Virus record (IMG/VR): IMGVR_UViG_3300045977_000592
Coordinates: 1 to 38,274 of that record
Length of the DNA: 38,274 bases
Reading direction: 5' to 3' (one strand)
Source: a virus
Positions 14,685-23,822 of the stretch are shown here, in pieces. The notes beneath the pieces are model-generated. The model ran no database searches and was not told the origin of the DNA. It saw only the letters and a program-made list of their open reading frames with translations. Made by a program: the position numbers and the translations under genes. Position 1 is the stretch's first letter; each line of letters begins with the position of its first letter.

Positions 14685-15110
14685 TCACGCGACCGTGTAG
14701 AGCCGGACCTGTTGCGCCAGTAGCGCCGACTCCGCGCTGCGGAAGGTCACGACAAACTCGACATAGGTCGCCTTGTCGACGGGCGCCGCCGTCACGGTGA
14801 AACTGACGTTGCGCGCGGCGTCGTCGCGGTCCTGCACATAGAGCACCGAGCCTGCCTTGACCGTGACGAGCAGCACGCGGCCCACATCCTCGCCGTCCAC
14901 GGTGTGGTAGCGCGCCCAGACCCTGGTCACGGCCGTATAGGGGGCCGCAGCGTTGAAGCGCAGCTGACTCTCGCTCGGCGGCTCGGTGAGCGTGAGGTTG
15001 TGCGTGTAGAGATACGAGCTGCCGGCGCTCGGGCGCACCGGGACGCCATCGACGCGCAGCTCCTTGACGTCGAGCACGCGGCCCTGGGCGACTTGGAACT
15101 GCAGATCCAT
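14685..15110 (-). CDS. Beta-rich hypothetical virion protein
   Basis: 141 residues, ATG start. The sequence alternates hydrophobic and polar residues in strand-like segments with no long helix (YLYTHNLTL, RVLLVTVKAGSVLYVQ, YVEFVVTFRS), as in small beta-sandwich phage structural proteins. It ends in an apolar tail (QVRLYTVA). It lies eight nt after the 82-residue gene in the tail-gene part of the operon and may be a tail or decoration protein; this is inference. Confidence 0.6.
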   Translation of the reverse strand: MDLQFQVAQGRVLDVKELRVDGVPVRPSAGSSYLYTHNLTLTEPPSESQLRFNAAAPYTAVTRVWARYHTVDGEDVGRVLLVTVKAGSVLYVQDRDDAARNVSFTVTAAPVDKATYVEFVVTFRSAESALLAQQVRLYTVA

Positions 15111-15118
15111 AACGGGGC

Positions 15119-15367
15119 TCAGGCCTGCGTGGCGATGGCGATTGCGGCGCCGGTGGCGAACTGGATCATCAGCTGCGTCTTGCCCGAGCCGTTGTCCTGG
15201 ACCCAGAGGTTGGCGGCATTGGCGGCCGGCGCCGCCGGAGCGGTGGTCTCGGTGAAGGTCAGCCGGCCCCCGGTGGCGACCGGTTGCGCGACGCCGGAGG
15301 CGTCAAGCGTCCGGAGCGTCTTGACGTCGAGCGTGGTGATGCGCGCGTTGTGGGAAGTCAGATCCAT
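15119..15367 (-). CDS. Small Ala/Thr-rich structural-type protein
   Basis: 82 residues, ATG with AGGAG 8 nt upstream. A short N-terminal part (SHNARITTLDVKTL) leads into Thr/Ala-rich strands (GRLTFTETTAPAAPAANAAN), WVQDNGSGKTQLMIQF, and an apolar end. GSGKT here is probably a turn and not a P-loop, since the protein is too small for an ATPase fold. It follows the nozzle-like gene by 23 nt. Likely a minor virion component. Confidence 0.55.
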   Translation of the reverse strand: MDLTSHNARITTLDVKTLRTLDASGVAQPVATGGRLTFTETTAPAAPAANAANLWVQDNGSGKTQLMIQFATGAAIAIATQA

Positions 15368-15390
15368 GGTCGGTGCTCCTTCTGGTGACG

Positions 15391-17322
15391 TTATCCAGTT
15401 TGCTCCCGGCGGACTTTCACGACCAGCTGATTCACCTCCCAGCGCACGCCGGGCGTGGGCGAGTCGGCGATCTCCAGCTGGAACGTGCGCAGGGGACTCA
15501 GGCTCAGGCTGTCGAGCGGGCGGATGACGGCTTCCTCGCCAAGCGAAGAAGGCGTCAGGTCAACGGTGTCCACGGTCTTGCGCTCGCGGCCAAAATCGCT
15601 GACGAGCGCAATGGTGACCTGGGCGCCGGCCTGGGCCTTGGCGAGCACGCAGCCCGCCATGACGCCGGCTTCGTTGAGGATGTTGGCGGGCGCGACCGGC
15701 TTGGTCAGGATGCGACTGGTGTACGGCTGGCCGGAATCCTGGTCACCGGTGTCGCAGCGCCAGATGAGCCCGTTGCCCTCGACCCCGATGAAGGGCTGCA
15801 GGATGCGCGAGCGGGCCGTGCCGGCGTCGACGTTGGCGGCGTAGAGACAGGCGGTGAGCGCGCGGGCGGAAGCGCCGTCCCACAGCACCCAGCCCTTGCG
15901 CCCGCCGTCCTCGCTGTCGCGCATGAAAGGCGTGTGGAGTACCAAGTGATAGTTGGGGCGGCTGGCGCCGTCGATCGGGACCCACCAGTGAATCTGCTGC
16001 TTGTCCGGGTAATAAACCACCCGCGCCGTGACCTCGCTGGCATCGAGCGAGACGCGCTCGCGCCAGGTGGGCAGGATGTCGGTGCCGCAGGTCTGGAGCC
16101 CGTTGGCGCCGATGCGGCACGGGCCGATGCGCGGGTCGAGGAAGTAGACCGCCGGGCGCCCGACCTGGTCGGCGGCTTCCACCACGCTCCCCGGCACGGC
16201 GCCGCGCTCCTTGCTGATGGCGATGGCCTCGTAGGCGCGGCTGCGCACGCCGGTGCGAACCAGCTTGTAGACGGCGCTCGCCTTGAAGGCCCAGATGGCG
16301 CCGTTGCTCGACCGCGAGAGCGCGGTCAGCCGGCCGCCGTCGGTCGTGTCGAGATCGACGAAGTTCACCGTCGAGACCGGGATGCGCTCGTCGTTGCCGA
16401 TACCGGTCGGATCGCCGTAGACCGGCGTCCAGCTCACGCGGGAGTCCAGGGCAGCGTTGTTGAAGGCGCCACCGAGCAGGAGGCGGTCGTCGTCGGCGAC
16501 GACGAAGCGGGCGCTGTAGGGCGGCGTGTAGTCGCCGGGTTCCGCCACCAGGGGAAAGAGGCCGGTGTAGCCCGGGCTGGCCGGAGTCGAGTCGACAATC
16601 GGCGTGCCGATGGCGGCGGTCCCGATGCGGTACCACGCTGAGGCGTTGAGGCTGGCTTCAGCCTCCCACTGATCAGCGCTCTCGGCAGCCGCGGGCGAGG
16701 CGATAGAGGCGCCAGAGCCCGAGCCCGGCGGAGCAAACGTCGTTGCCGCACTCGGCTCGCTGCGCAGGGCGCGCGTGGAGTGCTTCAGCCGGGTGCGGTA
16801 GTAGCGCGTAGTGGCGAAGCTGCCGCTCCCGGTCGTGGTGACAGCAGGGGCCGCAGTGGGCGCGATGAGGCCGGCGCGCCTGAGCGTCGAGCCGTCCCAG
16901 ACGTGGAGCCGGTCGACCGCGCTCGGATAGGCCAGGAACAGCTTGCCGTGCAGCGTCTGGGCGGCCCAGGCGTAGGGCCCCTCGCCGGTGAGGACCGGCG
17001 CGTCGGCAACGGCGACCGACGACCACGCGTTCACCTTGCGCGCCAGGGTGGCCGAGGACGTGCCGGTCACGCCGAGCGCCCACAGCTCGCTGTCGGTCCA
17101 GGCGGAACTCGGCAGGTGGCGGTAGAGGAAGGTCACCCGGTCGTGACCGACCAGGCCGCTACCGGTCAGGTCAATGGCGCGCGCGCCCAGACGGCGCTCG
17201 CCCAGGGTGGAGCGCGTGAACTCGACATTCATCGCCACCAGACACTGGTCGTCGGGGATCGCAATCGGGGCGTCCTGCTGGTTGACCCCGCCGCGCAGCG
17301 ACGCCAGCACGTAGTCGGGCAT
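15391..17322 (-). CDS. Nozzle-like (tail tubular B type) phage tail protein
   Basis: 643 residues; the ATG at 17322 overlaps the preceding stop as TGATG, and the longer frame upstream is Arg-rich noise. It starts with VLASLRGGVNQQDAPIAIPD and NVEFTRSTLGERRLGARAID, typical of the distal tail tube or nozzle of short-tailed phages, followed by repeated beta-propeller-like blades (LFLAYPSAVDRLHVWDG, RLTALSRSSNGAIWAF, KGWVLWDG) and a C-terminal beta domain (TFQLEIADSPTPGVRW). The family forms the end of the tail through which DNA leaves. Assignment is from sequence pattern and gene order; no catalytic residues are expected. Confidence 0.7.
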   Translation of the reverse strand: MPDYVLASLRGGVNQQDAPIAIPDDQCLVAMNVEFTRSTLGERRLGARAIDLTGSGLVGHDRVTFLYRHLPSSAWTDSELWALGVTGTSSATLARKVNAWSSVAVADAPVLTGEGPYAWAAQTLHGKLFLAYPSAVDRLHVWDGSTLRRAGLIAPTAAPAVTTTGSGSFATTRYYRTRLKHSTRALRSEPSAATTFAPPGSGSGASIASPAAAESADQWEAEASLNASAWYRIGTAAIGTPIVDSTPASPGYTGLFPLVAEPGDYTPPYSARFVVADDDRLLLGGAFNNAALDSRVSWTPVYGDPTGIGNDERIPVSTVNFVDLDTTDGGRLTALSRSSNGAIWAFKASAVYKLVRTGVRSRAYEAIAISKERGAVPGSVVEAADQVGRPAVYFLDPRIGPCRIGANGLQTCGTDILPTWRERVSLDASEVTARVVYYPDKQQIHWWVPIDGASRPNYHLVLHTPFMRDSEDGGRKGWVLWDGASARALTACLYAANVDAGTARSRILQPFIGVEGNGLIWRCDTGDQDSGQPYTSRILTKPVAPANILNEAGVMAGCVLAKAQAGAQVTIALVSDFGRERKTVDTVDLTPSSLGEEAVIRPLDSLSLSPLRTFQLEIADSPTPGVRWEVNQLVVKVRREQTG

Positions 17323-17558
17323 CAGGCTGGCCCCGAGCCGTTGGGCGGGACGTCGAGGGCGCACTCGTCGTCGCGGGCGACGTAGCGCTGCTGCGGGTCG
17401 AGGCCGTACTGCGTCAGCACGCTTCGCCACAGCGCGTCGTGCCTGGCGCGCGTGGCGTCGAGGCGGGTCTGGATCACCACGAGCGCCGCCTGGTCGCGCT
17501 CCAGCTCGGCGCTGCTCGTACGCAGGCGCCAGTAGTCGGAGGGCTCCAGCTTCGTCAC
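17322..17558 (-). CDS. Small helical hypothetical protein
   Basis: 78 residues starting at a GTG that overlaps the upstream stop (GTGA). The first 60 residues are one amphipathic helix or helical pair (SSAELERDQAALVVIQTRLDAT, HDALWRSVLTQYG). It ends by overlapping the nozzle-like gene start. Function unknown; it could be a head-tail connector accessory or assembly factor. Confidence 0.6.
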   Translation of the reverse strand: MTKLEPSDYWRLRTSSAELERDQAALVVIQTRLDATRARHDALWRSVLTQYGLDPQQRYVARDDECALDVPPNGSGPA

Positions 17559-17896
17559 GGCGCCGGGGTGTCCACGCCGGAGAGGGCGTCCCAGAAGGTG
17601 GCCAGTTGGCTGAGCAGCGCCGGGTCGGTGGCGGTGGTAACCGGGCCGCTGTCCTCCAGGGTCACCGTGCCAATGACGTTGACGCCGCCCACGACCATGA
17701 CGGCGGCGTTGACGACCGCCGACTGCGGGCTGTTGATCACCGTCGTCGCGTAGTTGCTGCGTGCCGTGTGATTGGGTGTGGCCGTCGCCTCGCTCTTGAC
17801 CACCCGGGCGTGCTGCACCAGCAGGTACTGCAAGCGGATCTGAAAGTTGGCGTCGCGCGCCAGGGCCATCTGGAGGAACGACTCAGTGAGCGCCAT
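17555..17896 (-). CDS. Small hypothetical virion protein
   Basis: 113 residues, ATG with GGGAG 5 nt upstream. It begins LTESFLQMALARDANFQIRLQYLLVQ, a pattern found in small phage proteins encoded in head-tail gene clusters; the middle (NHTARSNYATTVINSPQ) and a hydrophobic Val/Ala/Gly stretch (AVVNAAVMVVGGVNVIG) follow. The hydrophobic stretch is more likely strand than membrane. The gene overlaps the fibre gene by 14 nt. Function not known. Confidence 0.6.
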   Translation of the reverse strand: MALTESFLQMALARDANFQIRLQYLLVQHARVVKSEATATPNHTARSNYATTVINSPQSAVVNAAVMVVGGVNVIGTVTLEDSGPVTTATDPALLSQLATFWDALSGVDTPAP

Positions 17897-20549
17897 CGGG
17901 TCTCCCTTCGAGCGCGGCGAGCCGCGCGTGCAGTGCCTGGATCGCGGCCACGAGCGGCGCCGTCAGTTGGGCATAGGTCACGCCGTCAGGCTGTCCGTCG
18001 GCGTCGCAAGTGACGAAGCGGGCGTCGACGGCAGCCACGTCCTCGGCGACAAAGCCCACGCGCCGCTGACCACCGTCACCGATGTGGGCGTAGCTGACCG
18101 GTTCAAGCGCGAGCAGCCACTGCCAGTCGAGGAGCGGCTCGATGGCGCGCTTGTGCCGCCTGGTCGAGGAGAAGCGGCGGAGCAGGCCGGTGTTGTCGAC
18201 GTTGACGTTGGCCGAGACCCCGATCGTGCTGTTGTAGACGTCGGGCGCGAGGACCTCGGCGATGTCCGACTTGAGCACCAGCTTGCTGGCGGCGCGCACG
18301 CAGAGACAGGCGTTGACGAAGCTGGTCGAGATGAGCACGGCGGCGCTGCCGATCCAGCCGCTCGTGCTCCCGCCGTTGATGTACTGGGTGTACCCGCCGT
18401 TGGTGGAGGTGTTGGAGAACTGCCACGACGCGGCACCGGTGGCCACGCTCGTGAAGTCAATGGACCCGCTCACCCCACGGAACAGCAGCGCCGCCCGCCC
18501 GTAGGCGTCATAGACGATGAAGTTGGCGCTGTCACTCGCTCCGAGGTTGAGATGGAGAGAGCCCAGGCCACTGGAGGTGGTGCCGTAGACCTGCAGAAAC
18601 GCGCCGTTGGCCCGCGCCCACCCCGATCCGCCTGCCAGTTGCAAGACTCCACTGTCGGTCGTCATCCGCTGCGTCGTGTTGCTGCCGCAGAGGAGGCTGT
18701 TCGAGAACGTCACGTCGCCGGTCGAGCCCGCGACACTGACGGCGACGACGCTGTCTGCGCGGTAGAGGTCGATCTTCGACCCCGCCACGTTGCCGCAGAG
18801 CAGCTGCAGCACGCCCGTCGAGGCGTGCTCGTTCCCGTAGAGGCGGATGGCCGCGCCGCGGTCACGGACGCTGGACACGCCCGGATCGCCGCCGCCGGTG
18901 ACCAGCAGAAAGCCCGTATCCCCCCCGTCGCCGGTGTTGCGGGCAATGGTGCCCGGCTCGGCAACGGTGACCAGGCCGCCGCCGCCGACGCCACCCAGGT
19001 AGAGCGGCCCGAGCAACTGGGTGTAATCGGCAGCGGTGCGCAGGTAGACGGCGCTCGTCGTGAGGTTCTCGACGCGGAAGACCGAGCCAGCCACGTTCGG
19101 GAGCCCGACGCGGACGACGTTGGCGAAGCCGACTTTGCCCGGCCCGCACACCTGCACGAAGGCGGTTGAGCCGACAGCGCCGCCCCAGACAACGACGCTC
19201 TGGTCACTCACGCTCCGGTAAATAGAGTCATCCGTCAGCTGCAGGCCAGGCATCGTCTGCGGACTAGCGGTGAAGGTGTTGGCCTGGTCCTTCCGGGCAA
19301 AGGTCGTACTGTCGATGCCGTCCAGCTTGTCGGCGTCGAGGTTGGCGACTGCTGCCGATCCGGCGGTGACGGCGAAGGGCGGGGCCGGCGAACGACTGAA
19401 CGTCTTGAGCCCGGTGTAGGTCTCGTTGAGCGCCGCGTCGCTGACGTTGAGCGTCGTGCCGGCAAGCGCCAGCGCGGTGCCGAGCACGATCTCCTGGGCA
19501 GGGCCGCTGCCCACGCCAGGCGCGCGGCCGGCCAGGCGATTCTCCGCTAGGATAACGCCGCTGCCGCCACCCCCGGTCGCATGTAGCGTGTCACCGCTCA
19601 TGACCAGGTTGGAGCCGAGCAGCACCTCGACCGGCGAGCCACTGCCTGCGCTGCCGCGCCCAAGCAACCGGCTTGGCGCGAGAGTCGGCAGCCGGGCGAG
19701 GCTGGTCATCTGGCCCGTCAGTAGCGCCGCGTCGTGGTAGGCCGCGCCGCTCTCGCCATCGAGCTTGTCGGCATCGAGATTAGCGACCGTGGCGCTGCCC
19801 GCCGTAACGGCAAAGGGAGGCCCCGGGTCGCGGTCGAAGGTGACGAGGCCGGTCTGGGTGTAGCTGCCCGTGCCGCCGCCGCCACCACCGCCGCCGCCCG
19901 AGCCGCCAGCGGCCCCGCCACCGGCGATCGGCGCGGTGCGCCCACCCTGGCGGATGACGAGGTAGCTGCTCTTGGCGATCCACATCCGCAGATCGGAGAG
20001 CCGCCGCTCATAGGTCTGGTCGGCGAAGGCGGCGAGCTGTGTCTTCTCCTGCTTTCGCAGCTCGTCGGTCAACACGCCCTCGATCAGCACGTCGTGGAAG
20101 CTCTCGGGAAAGGCCGGCTCCTGCGTGCCGGTCAGCACTGCCGCGCGCTCGTGACCAAAGACCCGCAGAGTGAGCGCCGTCTGCACGATCGTGTCGAGCC
20201 GCAGCGTGACGCTGTGAGCAGACATGCGTTCGGCCGCCCATGCCTGCGGGATCCCCGACGATAGCGGCCGATCCCGCAGCTCCGCGACGGTGAACTCCGC
20301 AAGGAGACGCCGCTGTCCGCCCGTGAGGTCGAGAACGCTGATGGCCTTCTCCAGACCCTCCACGACAACGGTGGTCGCGCCCAGTGTGGGGCTCACATCG
20401 ACGCTCGTACGCCGGCTGACGGCGAGGCCAATCGCGGAGGTGAGGCGCTTGTACCGGGCGTTCACCGCGCGACCGATGCGGAGCTGGGCTTCGGTCGACT
20501 GCAGGTTGAGCCGCCCCATCGCCTCGCTCACGATCTCATCGAACGTCAC
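17883..20549 (-). CDS. Adaptor-tail-fibre fusion with C-terminal S74 intramolecular chaperone
   Basis: 888 residues from a GTG at 20549 with GGAG 8 nt upstream; the open frame further upstream overlaps other genes. Residues 1-205 resemble a short helical head-tail adaptor protein (FDEIVSEAMGRLNL, RTSVDVSPTLGATTVVVEG, ESFHDVLIEGVLTDEL). A poly-Gly linker (about 208-225) joins it to a fibre: the block FAVTAGSA-x-VANLDADKLDG occurs twice, as does a GSG-P/LLG-type block, followed by long beta-repeats. The last about 95 residues form a peptidase S74 domain (SSTRRHKRAIEPLL, GFVAEDVAAVDARF, YAQLTAPLVAAIQAL), which assists trimerisation and cleaves itself at the Ser. The fused adaptor is unusual. Confidence 0.85.
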   Translation of the reverse strand: MTFDEIVSEAMGRLNLQSTEAQLRIGRAVNARYKRLTSAIGLAVSRRTSVDVSPTLGATTVVVEGLEKAISVLDLTGGQRRLLAEFTVAELRDRPLSSGIPQAWAAERMSAHSVTLRLDTIVQTALTLRVFGHERAAVLTGTQEPAFPESFHDVLIEGVLTDELRKQEKTQLAAFADQTYERRLSDLRMWIAKSSYLVIRQGGRTAPIAGGGAAGGSGGGGGGGGGTGSYTQTGLVTFDRDPGPPFAVTAGSATVANLDADKLDGESGAAYHDAALLTGQMTSLARLPTLAPSRLLGRGSAGSGSPVEVLLGSNLVMSGDTLHATGGGGSGVILAENRLAGRAPGVGSGPAQEIVLGTALALAGTTLNVSDAALNETYTGLKTFSRSPAPPFAVTAGSAAVANLDADKLDGIDSTTFARKDQANTFTASPQTMPGLQLTDDSIYRSVSDQSVVVWGGAVGSTAFVQVCGPGKVGFANVVRVGLPNVAGSVFRVENLTTSAVYLRTAADYTQLLGPLYLGGVGGGGLVTVAEPGTIARNTGDGGDTGFLLVTGGGDPGVSSVRDRGAAIRLYGNEHASTGVLQLLCGNVAGSKIDLYRADSVVAVSVAGSTGDVTFSNSLLCGSNTTQRMTTDSGVLQLAGGSGWARANGAFLQVYGTTSSGLGSLHLNLGASDSANFIVYDAYGRAALLFRGVSGSIDFTSVATGAASWQFSNTSTNGGYTQYINGGSTSGWIGSAAVLISTSFVNACLCVRAASKLVLKSDIAEVLAPDVYNSTIGVSANVNVDNTGLLRRFSSTRRHKRAIEPLLDWQWLLALEPVSYAHIGDGGQRRVGFVAEDVAAVDARFVTCDADGQPDGVTYAQLTAPLVAAIQALHARLAALEGRPDGAH

Positions 20550-20584
20550 GGCGTGACTCCGATCGGTTGCAGGAGCATGGCGGC

Positions 20585-20908
20585 CTAGACGAACCGCTGC
20601 GTGTGGGGGCTCTTGTCGGACCCTTCCACGCCGATGTGGTGGACGGCGTTCGTGAGACCAGCGGCGCGCGCGGCGCGCCTGAGCGCCTGGCGACTCTCGA
20701 AGCGGCGCGGGGAGCCGTCGGGATGGCAGAGGCCGTGCCGGACGACGATGTCGATCTCGCCGTGCACGGCGGCAGTTGCCGAAGGCACCGTCCAGCAACG
20801 ACTGGTCGAGGCTCCACATTCCGGACAGCACGGGTACTGCCCGGCGAGCCGCCACGCGTCGCGCGTCACATGCCCGGCGGCACAGACGATGTCGACGAGC
20901 GTCCTCAT
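20585..20908 (-). CDS. Small protein with zinc-ribbon-like cysteines
   Basis: 107 residues; ATG overlapping the portal stop as ATGA. The N-terminal half has CAAGH and CCPECGAS, a pair of Cys clusters that can hold a zinc ion; the C-terminal half is GSPRRFESRQALRRAARAAG and then VHHIGVEGSDKS, giving a basic helix. Small zinc-ribbon proteins after the portal gene occur in various phages; function unknown, possibly an assembly factor. Confidence 0.6.
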   Translation of the reverse strand: MRTLVDIVCAAGHVTRDAWRLAGQYPCCPECGASTSRCWTVPSATAAVHGEIDIVVRHGLCHPDGSPRRFESRQALRRAARAAGLTNAVHHIGVEGSDKSPHTQRFV

Positions 20909-23079
20909 CGTGGGACCTCGCCCGGGTTGCCCGTGACCAGGCGCGGCGCCGGGCGCCAGGCCGGATAGGCGTGGCCGACACCGGGCGGGGCGCCGCCTAC
21001 CGGACTCGCAGGAGGCTCGCCAAGGCCCGGAGGCGGGCGGAAGGGCATCGGCCCGTTCGGCCCGGCGATCGGGCCTCCTGGGGGCGGCGGGAGCCCCTCC
21101 AGGCCCAATCCGGCCATCCCCGGCGGGGGCGTGCCCGCCTGCGGCGGCGTGGCCGGCACTGGCGGGGCTGGCGGGATGCCCATCGTCGCCAGCAGGTTCT
21201 GGGCCGCCTGCAGCTCCTCGGGCGAAGGCGCCTGGCCGGCCTTCATCAGGATCGCCAGCACCACCGGATTGGTCAGGTCCTCAGCGCCGCTGAAGCGGTA
21301 GCTGACGTTGGGCGGCTCGGGCGCAGAGGGCGGCGGCTGGCGAACCAGGCGGTCCGGGTCGAGCCCGGTCAGCTCGGTCACCTCGCGCGCCACCTGCTCG
21401 ACGTCGATGAGGCCGGAGGTGGCCATGACGTTCATGTAGCGCAGCAGGCGCTGCGTGCGCTGCTCGGCGTCGAGGTGCACGCTGCTGTCGGGGCGCACGC
21501 CGAAGACCATCTGGTGATTGAGCTTGTGGCGGTCCCACTCAGCCAGGCGCGCGCGCTCCTCCTCGGTCAGGTACTGCTCGGCGGCGTCGCCGTGGAGAGC
21601 GAGCAGGCCGGCCATGACATCGACGATGCCGAGGTAGAAGTTGACGCAGCGCGCGCGCTCGTAGCCGATGCGCGTCTGGACGTTGCTCTGGACGATCTGG
21701 ACCTCGCTCGCACTGCGCTCGCCGCTGTCGAGGGCGGAGGCGCCGGTATTCCACTGCTCGCGCAGATCGCTTTTGGCGACCTGGTCGAAGGTGTAGTCCT
21801 CGCGCGGGTAACTGGCGCGGGCCACTTCGCCAATCGCCTGGGAGCCCGAGCCCTGAATGGGGAAAATCTGCTGCCAGTGCCCGCGCATCAAGGCGTCCTG
21901 GACCGCCGGGTCGACGCGATTGACGTCGTACCAGCGCACCGGCAGGCTGTAGCTGCGCTGCTGGATCATCTGGCTACGGCTGCGGTTCAGCTCGTCGACC
22001 TGGGGGCGGCCAATGGCGCTGTCGCTCGGCGGGATGGCGTGATCGGAGACGTAGGTGAGCGTCAGGAAGCGCAGCGGATAGCGCTCCGAGCCCAGGTAGC
22101 TACGCGTCGCCTCGTCGTAGCGCTGGCCCTCCCAAGGCTGGTCAATGACCGGGTCGTCCTGGCCGTGCGCGAAGACCAGATGGTGAATGGCGCAGTAGCT
22201 GCGCTCCTCAGGGTGGTAACAGGCGCGCCGGTAGAAAACCTCGTCGAAGCAGACCTCCTCGTCATCGCTTCTGGCGCCGCTCTCGACGTCGTAGGCCACG
22301 CGATCCTGGCTGGTGCTCTCCTGCCCCACCAGCTGGCGCTTCTGCTCCGGATGCAAGCGAAAGCGCACCGCGGCTTCGGCCCACGGCAGCGAGCCGCTGC
22401 GGCCCACCCAGGGGGCGTCGTCGAAATCGGAGCCGACGAAGGCGGCGGGCCAGAGCGCCTGAGCCGGCGAGAGGCGCGAGACGGTGTAGCGGGCGTCGCT
22501 GACGCGCGTGACGGGCTGCGGCGGCAGCGCCTGCCCCGGCGCCAGGAAGGCGAGCAGCATCGGGTCGGTGACCGGCATGAGCACGGTCTCGGTGCGGGCT
22601 TCATAGGCGACGAGCACCACGCCAATGCCAGCCGCGTTGATGACGTCGGGCAGCACTTCGTCCATGGCGACGGCGACGCGCGCCTTCTCCAGCGTGCGAT
22701 TGAGCAGGGCGCTGTAGACGGGAACGGCCGCCTTGACCTGCTCGATTCGGGGGTGCAGGACCAGCTCGGGCTTCTGCGAAAAGAGCTGGGCCTGCTTGTT
22801 CTTGGTCAGGGTCCAGTCGAGATTGACGGCAATGCGGTCCTCGTCCGAGGCGGTCTCGAAGGGCTTGCCGTAGCGGTACTCGACATTCACGCGCCAGTCG
22901 CTGAGAAACTCGCGCCTGAGGCGCTTGCTCTCGCTGATGCGGCCCCGCCAGCGCGCCAGGCGCCCGGAATCGTCCGAGCCCTCGGGCAGGACGGGGCCGC
23001 CGCTGCCGCCGCCCGCGACAGCGACTGGCGCCATGCCCTCAGGCAGTGGCGCCGGCAACAGGTCAGGGAGTCCGCTCAC
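20905..23079 (-). CDS. Portal protein (P22-like size)
   Basis: 724 residues from a GTG at 23079 (an ATG at 23034 is an alternative; neither has a strong ribosome-binding site). After a flexible Gly/Pro N-terminus, residues 45-110 (RRISESKRLRREFLSDWRVNVEYRYG region) form the wing/stem start, and long helical parts such as VDELNRSRSQMIQQRSYSL and SEVQIVQSNVQTRIGYE build the crown of a P22-type portal. The last 130 residues are Pro/Gly-rich and probably disordered. The portal forms the dodecameric DNA channel at the capsid vertex. It lies downstream of terminase and capsid genes, and its length favours a short-tailed phage. Confidence 0.85.
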   Translation of the reverse strand: MSGLPDLLPAPLPEGMAPVAVAGGGSGGPVLPEGSDDSGRLARWRGRISESKRLRREFLSDWRVNVEYRYGKPFETASDEDRIAVNLDWTLTKNKQAQLFSQKPELVLHPRIEQVKAAVPVYSALLNRTLEKARVAVAMDEVLPDVINAAGIGVVLVAYEARTETVLMPVTDPMLLAFLAPGQALPPQPVTRVSDARYTVSRLSPAQALWPAAFVGSDFDDAPWVGRSGSLPWAEAAVRFRLHPEQKRQLVGQESTSQDRVAYDVESGARSDDEEVCFDEVFYRRACYHPEERSYCAIHHLVFAHGQDDPVIDQPWEGQRYDEATRSYLGSERYPLRFLTLTYVSDHAIPPSDSAIGRPQVDELNRSRSQMIQQRSYSLPVRWYDVNRVDPAVQDALMRGHWQQIFPIQGSGSQAIGEVARASYPREDYTFDQVAKSDLREQWNTGASALDSGERSASEVQIVQSNVQTRIGYERARCVNFYLGIVDVMAGLLALHGDAAEQYLTEEERARLAEWDRHKLNHQMVFGVRPDSSVHLDAEQRTQRLLRYMNVMATSGLIDVEQVAREVTELTGLDPDRLVRQPPPSAPEPPNVSYRFSGAEDLTNPVVLAILMKAGQAPSPEELQAAQNLLATMGIPPAPPVPATPPQAGTPPPGMAGLGLEGLPPPPGGPIAGPNGPMPFRPPPGLGEPPASPVGGAPPGVGHAYPAWRPAPRLVTGNPGEVPR

Positions 23080-23088
23080 GACTCGGGC

Positions 23089-23811
23089 CTAGCGCAGCTC
23101 CCGGGTCGAGGCTGGCCGCCGCTTCGGCTGCGCGATCGTGTCGCCCGGGCGACCCGCCGCCAACAGGTCGATCGCCGAGGCATGCAGCGCCTGCTGCGGC
23201 GCAGGCGACTCGTCGTCCTCGGGCGGCGTGTCCTCGCTCTCCTCGGCCGCCGCTTCGTCAGCCGAGGTGCCCGTCGTCTCCGGGTACTCGAAGGGCGTGT
23301 CGTCTCTGCCCGGGATCGCCGGCTGCACACGCTGCCGCGGGCTCGGAGCCTCCTTCTTCGGGAGCACCATCGACTTGAGCGGGTCGTCCGTTGCCTGGCC
23401 GGCCAGGAGCACCCCGGGATCGGCCAGGCCCAGGCTCACGGCGTCGACCAGGCAGCGCATGAGCAGGGCGCGGAAGCTGCTGGCGTGCGCCGAGAGCGCG
23501 ATGCGCTGGTCGGCCGTGGCCGAGCGGTAGAAGATGTGCAAGTCGGTGTCGGGACCGGCGTCCATCTCCTTGACGACGACCAGGCCGTCGAGGAATTTGC
23601 CGGGCACGAGCGCATTGGTCAGCCGGATCTCCTCCTCGGTGAGGAACATCTCGTCGAGGCGCCGGCCGTTCTGGAACGAGCGCCGCCGGAGCTTGGTGTG
23701 GACCTTGCCGTCGGGATGAAACGGCGTGCGCGCGACGTACTCGTCGGCGCCGATTTTGCGCGGCGGCTGGAGCGCGACGATCGCTTTCACGAGATCGGTA
23801 ATGTCGGACAT
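23089..23811 (-). CDS. Hypothetical protein between capsid and portal genes
   Basis: 240 residues; ATG at 23811 with GGGG 5 nt upstream, 11 nt after the capsid stop. Residues 1-150 look folded (LQPPRKIGADEYVARTPF, RRLDEMFLTEEEIRLTNALV, HIFYRSATADQRIALSAHA) and the last 80 are acidic and disordered (ADEAAAEESEDTPPEDDES). The acidic tail and gene position suggest a head-assembly or scaffold-type partner of the capsid or portal, but a separate scaffold candidate already exists at 25564. No catalytic motif is visible. Confidence 0.65.
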   Translation of the reverse strand: MSDITDLVKAIVALQPPRKIGADEYVARTPFHPDGKVHTKLRRRSFQNGRRLDEMFLTEEEIRLTNALVPGKFLDGLVVVKEMDAGPDTDLHIFYRSATADQRIALSAHASSFRALLMRCLVDAVSLGLADPGVLLAGQATDDPLKSMVLPKKEAPSPRQRVQPAIPGRDDTPFEYPETTGTSADEAAAEESEDTPPEDDESPAPQQALHASAIDLLAAGRPGDTIAQPKRRPASTRELR

Positions 23812-23822
23812 CGCAGCCCCCT

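Noticed and set aside
15119-15367. P-loop ATPase from GSGKT in the 82-residue protein
   Set aside because: The protein is far too small and has no Walker B or surrounding strand-helix pattern.
15373-16641. 422-residue plus-strand frame in the tail region
   Set aside because: It is the antisense of the nozzle-like protein gene, whose frame shows clear tail-protein features.
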